From NCBI GenBank assembly GCA_012845835.1, contig JABAKD010000018.1:7664701-7728700 (forward strand): a DNA stretch of 64,000 nucleotides. The letters run 5' to 3'. A program made the translations under genes and the position numbers. Position 1 is the first letter of the stretch. Each line of letters opens with the position of its first letter. Positions 24,410 through 30,400 of the stretch are shown piece by piece. The notes below the pieces were generated by a model that did not search any database, had not been told where the DNA came from, and saw nothing but the letters and a program-made list of their open reading frames with translations. This DNA is from Undaria pinnatifida. Taxonomy: Eukaryota; Sar; Phaeophyceae; Laminariales; Alariaceae.

Positions 24410-27400
24410 AGGAATATGAGTCTGCGACTGGTGCGGCTCTGTGCATGACTATTATTGTGCTTGTAGTAGTTGATGCTTTCCGGATGGCCTCTCCTTTCCT
24501 GGACGTTTGTATGTTGATTGGTTTTTCAGTAATTTTGCTATCCGGACTCGGATTCTGTTGTTTTTCTGGTCCTTTCAATGGCAAATACCTTTTAAGCCAT
24601 ACGCATACCGATACCCTCGTCCTTGTCCTTGCCCCATACCCTTTTACCCCTGCCCTCCAAACGCCTTCTCGTAGAAACCAAGTACCACCGGGAAGTCCTA
24701 CCACATGCACCGCTTGCCCCCTGTGCGATGGCTTCCTACGAGAGCTTGGAGAGGGTGGTGGTGGAGGAGGAGGAGGCGGAGGGGGAGGGGGGGGGGGGAG
24801 GGGGGGGGAGAGGGGGCGGGGCGGGAATGGGACGGGGCGGAGGAGGGGGAGTTAGAGGGAGGGGAGGCGGTGGGGGGGGCGGGGATGGAGCGAGAGGGGG
24901 GGGAGGTATGGGACGGGGGAGCAGTGAAAGAGCTGGGAGAGGGATGGGTGGAAATCTCAGCAATGGCTGGGGAGCTGGGGGAGGGAGAGGCGGGGGGGGC
25001 GGTGGGGTCGGAGGGGTGGCGCGAGGAGGGAGCGCAAGGGGGAACCCTCGAGAGGTTGTGACGGTGCGTTCGTGCGTTGTGGACTTGGGAATGAATTATG
25101 TGGTGCTGTCAACGCCCCTCCACCCCGCCTTCGCCTCTGTACGTTCGCGCCACTTTCACGAACTGTGCTTTCCCCCCCCCACCCCCTACCGCCACCGGTA
25201 ACCCCCCAACCCCCTACCCTCACTACCGCCTACGCTTGTTTTTTTTCGCGAATTTATCACCAATTACGACTTCCCCCCTCCCACCCCAGCCCTCTTTCAT
25301 TTTTCATGTCATAGTCACGGAACGAACTTAGTGCCCTCCCCACCCCCCCCTTAATATATATATATAATAGTTTGTCTCGGTTGACACCGACGCCGTAAAA
25401 CATTATATGCATGGGGTTAGCGTTGGATGGCAACGCCGCTGTAAAACATGCCAATCGTTGCGTGCGCTAGACAACCAGGGTACCGTTTTTTGTTTTTGTT
25501 TTTTTGGGTGGGGGCGGTCGCCATGATGATTATCGAGTTAGATCATATTGTGCGGGATGGAGAAGCCTAACCCCGCACAAGGGGAATGATCGCATCACGT
25601 AGTGCGAATATGGTAAGGCACCCACGAGGCACTTACATAGTACTACCCATTGCTGTCTCTGGAGTGGCCACACCAGAGAAAACAAAGGTAACTCGTTGGT
25701 CGCTGTCATCCATAAGCAAGAAAGTAGGCACAAGGTGCCGAAGTCGGTCTTATGAGCGGTTCTTGGAAAGATGCAGTTCACCCTTCATGCGACTCGCCGA
25801 ACACCTCACGGCGCTTCGCGCGTGGTGCGAGCAATGTGTGTCTGGTTGGTGATAACCCGACGTGCTCCGTCCCGGCACAGTAGGGATGCGAGGTTCTAAC
25901 AGCTATGGTCATACGGCTACGGCCATGCACAAACTGAGAACGCCCCCCCCCCCGCTATGCGTATGCCTCTTTAGTTGGAACATAATCGTGACAAACAGGT
26001 CCCCCCCCCCCCCCCCCGCCCCCGCCCCCGCTACGCCTACATATACATCTCTTTATTTTCTCACGACATCGTCGTGGGGGAAAACATCGAAACTGCCGAA
26101 CGCGAAAATGAGATCAGATAGACGACGAAGAAGATGGAGACGATAACGTGTATAGCGCTGCCATGAAGGGCATCGCCCCGAAGAGAGCCAGGGGTGGTAA
26201 CGCCAACTCTCGTGCAAACCCCGACCGAAGCAACAAAAGAGCCAACACCAACAGCGGGGCGGGGAGGGGGTGGGACAGTGGCGGCGGCGGGGGTTCGTCG
26301 TCAGGAGAGCGTGTCGGTTGGGGGGGTGGGGGTGGGGGAAGGAGGGGACGAGAGGGAGGGGCAGGGGGGGGAGGGGAGGGGCCGCGGTGTCCCGGGCACG
26401 ATGAGGAGTGCGCGCTGCGCACGGTGCGAAAAGAGGTAAGATATTTTTGTTTATGTGCGTTGCTTCGCTTTGTGGGATTGATTTGATTTTGGTTTGGTTT
26501 GGTGCTTTTTTTTTGGGTGTTTTGTGTTGCGGGCGTCCCTCTTCCCACATCCTCCCACTTTCAGTACGACAACCCCAAAGTAGAAATATTTTAAGAAATG
26601 CGAAGAATTACAGCCCCCCCCCCCCATGTCCCCCGTTCAAGCCAGCACGGCGTTAATAGCTTTGCTATGTACTCTTCGTTTTTTGAAAACTCTACACACT
26701 CTGACCCCCCCCCCCCCAATTCAACTCGCCATCCAAGGTGAAACATGCACATTGAGAACCGCAAACCTGTTACTATGGAGCATGCCACGGTGGGGGGGGG
26801 GGGGGGGGGCTGATTTTTCTGGGGCTCCTGCTCTGAGGACCTCTCTATACCGTCACCCAAAACCTGATGTTTGAAAAAAAAATGAACGTGGTCAACAATC
26901 ACATGGCCTCTTTGTTGCTAGACACGATGCTACGCATGGAATATGTATCTTTCACAAACGGTGAGAAAACATGTGAAGGTCGGCGATATTGACAGGGGTT
27001 CGAGGCTCGCCGTGTGCTATTTAGTTTTCTCGTTTTTTTTTTTGCACTTGAGAAAAAATGTATACCAGGTGCATGGTATAATTGCGAGCTTCCGAGGGGA
27101 AAAAAAAAAGTAATACAATGTGAAATTCTCAGGGGTTTGCGTTGCTCAGGGCTTGTCGAAGTTTTTTCGCCGCATAAGTGACGTTGACGGCTAAAACGAC
27201 ACCTGAACAACCTGTCCGCTGAGGGGGAAGACTTTGTAGAATAGCTGCCAGCAACAACCTGCGTGCTGAGGGGGAAGACTTTGTGAAATAGCTGCCAACG
27301 CTGAGCAACAAACTGCAATGGGTTGTGGTCAGGGAACAGAGCACACGCGGTATAAGGTTTCCCGCACCTCCACGACAACGAACGCACACTCGCCGCCAAT

Positions 27401-30400
27401 GCACAGCATGCCTGTTTTTTTTTTTCTTCTAAGACGCTTTCTACGATAGAGGGGCGCCACTTTTTTTTCTTAATGCTACCCCTCAACTCGGGAGGCTTAA
27501 GACCTCCCCCAAAAGCTCTTGCCGGATGAAAAATCCCATATGGCCTAGGTGTACAACGACGAGGATCATGAATGTTCAAAATAAATGGGGCGTATTTTCC
27601 GACGATTTAGGGTTAAGGAGCCCCGTCATTCAGAAAACATTTTCGCCAATAAAAGGTATACCTCTATCGTATCACGCGTCTTTTTTCTTTGGATGAGGAA
27701 GGGTTTCGTGACGCTGTGGGGGCCAAGGTAGTAGCGTTCTACTATCTCATCACAGGCAGGGGTATATGTTGGTACTCGTACCAGTAGGTACCAGTAGGAG
27801 AGAAAGTATGGCAAGCAAGCAGCCTCTCAAACCGGGTCGCGGCGAGGAGGATTGCCGAGGCGGACGCCCACTCGCTGCCACATGTAGAGCAACAGGGCGT
27901 GCCAGCTCCTCTAACAACATTCGCCGCTTGGTGACATACTGCTGGGGCGGCGAAAGCAGCACAGCAGGTTCAATCTAGGCAGGCAAAATGAGGAGGGGGG
28001 AGGAGCACGTTGTTGTGTTCACAACGCAACGCAACTCAACGCAATTAGCGAAGCAACGCAACTAGCTAACCAACGCAACCTCGAGCTGGGTGACGGCAAA
28101 GAGGACGGTGACGGCGGCTGACGGATGAGATAGTGGGTTAGAGAGGCGGAGGGAGCAGGTCCCTGCGAAAGGAGGTGGAGCACCGTGCGCGGTAGGTCGG
28201 CAGAAAGCTCGGAGCTCGTTGCAACTCGAGCGCACCAGGTCTTGTGTTTCGAGCTCACTGGAGAGCACGGCGGAGAGCCCCGAAGTCTTTTTTCCTTTCT
28301 TCATGATTGCAGATGAGAAATCCTGGAAGTACACCCCGCCGGCCACGAGCAACCGCCCCTGAACATGTTCACTTTGTCTTGTTTTCCTCCCCCCCTCCCC
28401 CCCGGAACTCCCCGATACGTATTCATTTTTCTTTGAAAAATATAAAAAAACAGAATTAGCCCGTGGAACCTCTTCGCTTTGTTCGCCGGGCCATCACGAA
28501 TATGAAAAACAAACGCGAGAAGTCCTCGGCCGCAGTCAACAAGAGTTACGACGGATCAAACGAAATTGGCCGCACACATTCTTCCACTATATTAGGTACA
28601 CCTCAGCTGTGTGTTTTTTCACTCTGCCCCATTTTTTTCAGCTCCTAAAATGATCTTAGACCAGCTATTTTGGAATTTGTTTTGGGCAATTACTTCGTTC
28701 TGGCGATTGTTTTTGTAGTTTTGAGGCTCCAGAAATAACTGCATGAGAAATAAGGGGCGCCCATTATGGCTTCTGACTGATTTTTGGAGATTGGTTTTAT
28801 TTTGAATGGGTAGGGCTTGTTTTCCCTTTTTTGCCTTTATTTTTGAATATCTGGCACGTACACTGTCGCCGGCGACGTTAGGTAACCACCGCCTCTGCTG
28901 CTGTCGCTGTTGCGATGGTGCTGGTGTAGTGCTGGTGTGGTGCTGCTATGGTGGTTTTGATGGTGCTGGTGCTGCTGCTGCTGTCGCGTTTGTGTGGGGA
29001 CGAAGCTCAGTCTCGCACACAAGCGCGGTATGCTGTAGTAGGTGTGTACGTGATTTTTTGTTGTGGGTGATGGGTGACGTGCACAGCAGACAGGTGTCAT
29101 ACCAGGTACAAGAGTAGGCAGTGGTGACATGTGATACTTGGTTCGTAGAATCCAAGAGTCCAATAATCTCAGTTCTGACAGGATGGAAGAGCTGTTATTT
29201 CTGGGCCCAGAAATCACCAAATCCGCTGATTTCTGGCCCCGATTGCACCTGAACCCAGAAATAACGATGGTTTCCTGTCCCATAGTACCAGGTAGATGTT
29301 TCTTTTTTTCTTGGCATCGTCGGAGATCCCCTGTTGAAGAGAGAAATTTTCGCTCAAAACGTTTCCCATAATAGCTGGACTTGGTACAGGAATATTCTAC
29401 AGCAATTACAAATGTTTCGTCTCTGAAAAGGGAGTGCGGTGTTGATTCAACCCTTTTGGTACTGTACTGCAGAAATCATCCCACACTAATTTCAAGTGGT
29501 TTGTCCCCCAGTACGTGTGTGTAGTTCTAAGATGGTTGAAAAGGGCAAAAACTTTTTCGGTTGTGTTTTGCAGCTCAGCCGTGAGATAGTGAAATTCGTC
29601 GATTCTGGATTTTTTTGTGCATTTTGATTATGTGTTTTTGCCTGTTTTGTATGACAGGGACCGAATCAAGGTCGGCAATTTTACTGCTGCCCCCGAGTCG
29701 ATCGAAGCGAGCAGTGCAACATGTTCTCCTGGGCGGATGAAGATGATGGAGGGGGCGGGGGAGGAGGGGGGGGGGGGTGGAGGGGATGGCAGGGTTTGCA
29801 ATGACCATAAGGAGGCGTGTGCTCTGCGTACTGTACGAAAAGAGGTGATATTGTGGTTGCGGTTGTTGTTGTTGAAAGTTGTGGGATTGTGGAGTAACCT
29901 ATTGGTATGGTTTTGCGTTTTGAGTGTTGTTGGTTGGTGGTGGTGTTGGTGTTGTTGTTTCTACTTTTGGAGGGTTTTGGTGTTGGTGCGGTCTGTTTTC
30001 TTTACGTATTTTTTATTGGTGTTTTATATTTTTTTTGTGGACATTGTAATATTGTAGCGTTGGCGTTGTTGCGGTTGTGCGCTTTGGCTGCCTATTGTTG
30101 TCGCTAGGTTTTGAGTCTTTATTGGTCCGATCGTGTGTTATTGATGCTGTTGTTTTGGTAGGTGTTGTAGGTGGTTTTCGTTTTTGGTGATTCGGGTATG
30201 TGTGGTTGTGTTTTGCTTCTGTGGTTCCTGTTGCTAGATGCGCAGCACTATCCGCTAGACCACACATTTTACCAGTTTTGTCTTCGTCTTGCGCGTGTTG
30301 GCCCTTGTTCGCGTTATTTTTGTTTTTTCTTTTTTTCTTCTGCTGCCAATGCTAACCGTTGCCGCTCCTGCCTACCACTGTTTCTCGTGATACATCTCAG

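Larger units (their letters stand above)
15097..24674. other. TOP3A: TOP3A intron 10 (9.6 kb)
   Basis: The largest TOP3A intron. It contains a repeat of the exon 10/intron junction (about 15244-15290), trinucleotide-rich sequence at 16150-16440, open frames of unknown origin at 17338-18142, the hAT element (18192-20429), an (ACGT)n run at 22541-22566, R4 repeats, a degenerate tRNA array (23270-24100) and a tRNA-Arg gene on minus. Exon phases on either side match, so no further TOP3A exon is required. Confidence 0.75.

Noticed and set aside
24755-25060. Long Gly/Arg-rich open frames as a possible coding region
   Set aside because: All three plus frames are open only because of G runs. Exon phases of TOP3A are satisfied without them.
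26899-27579. 226-codon minus frame
   Set aside because: It crosses a tandem pair and an S2 repeat and has no domain.
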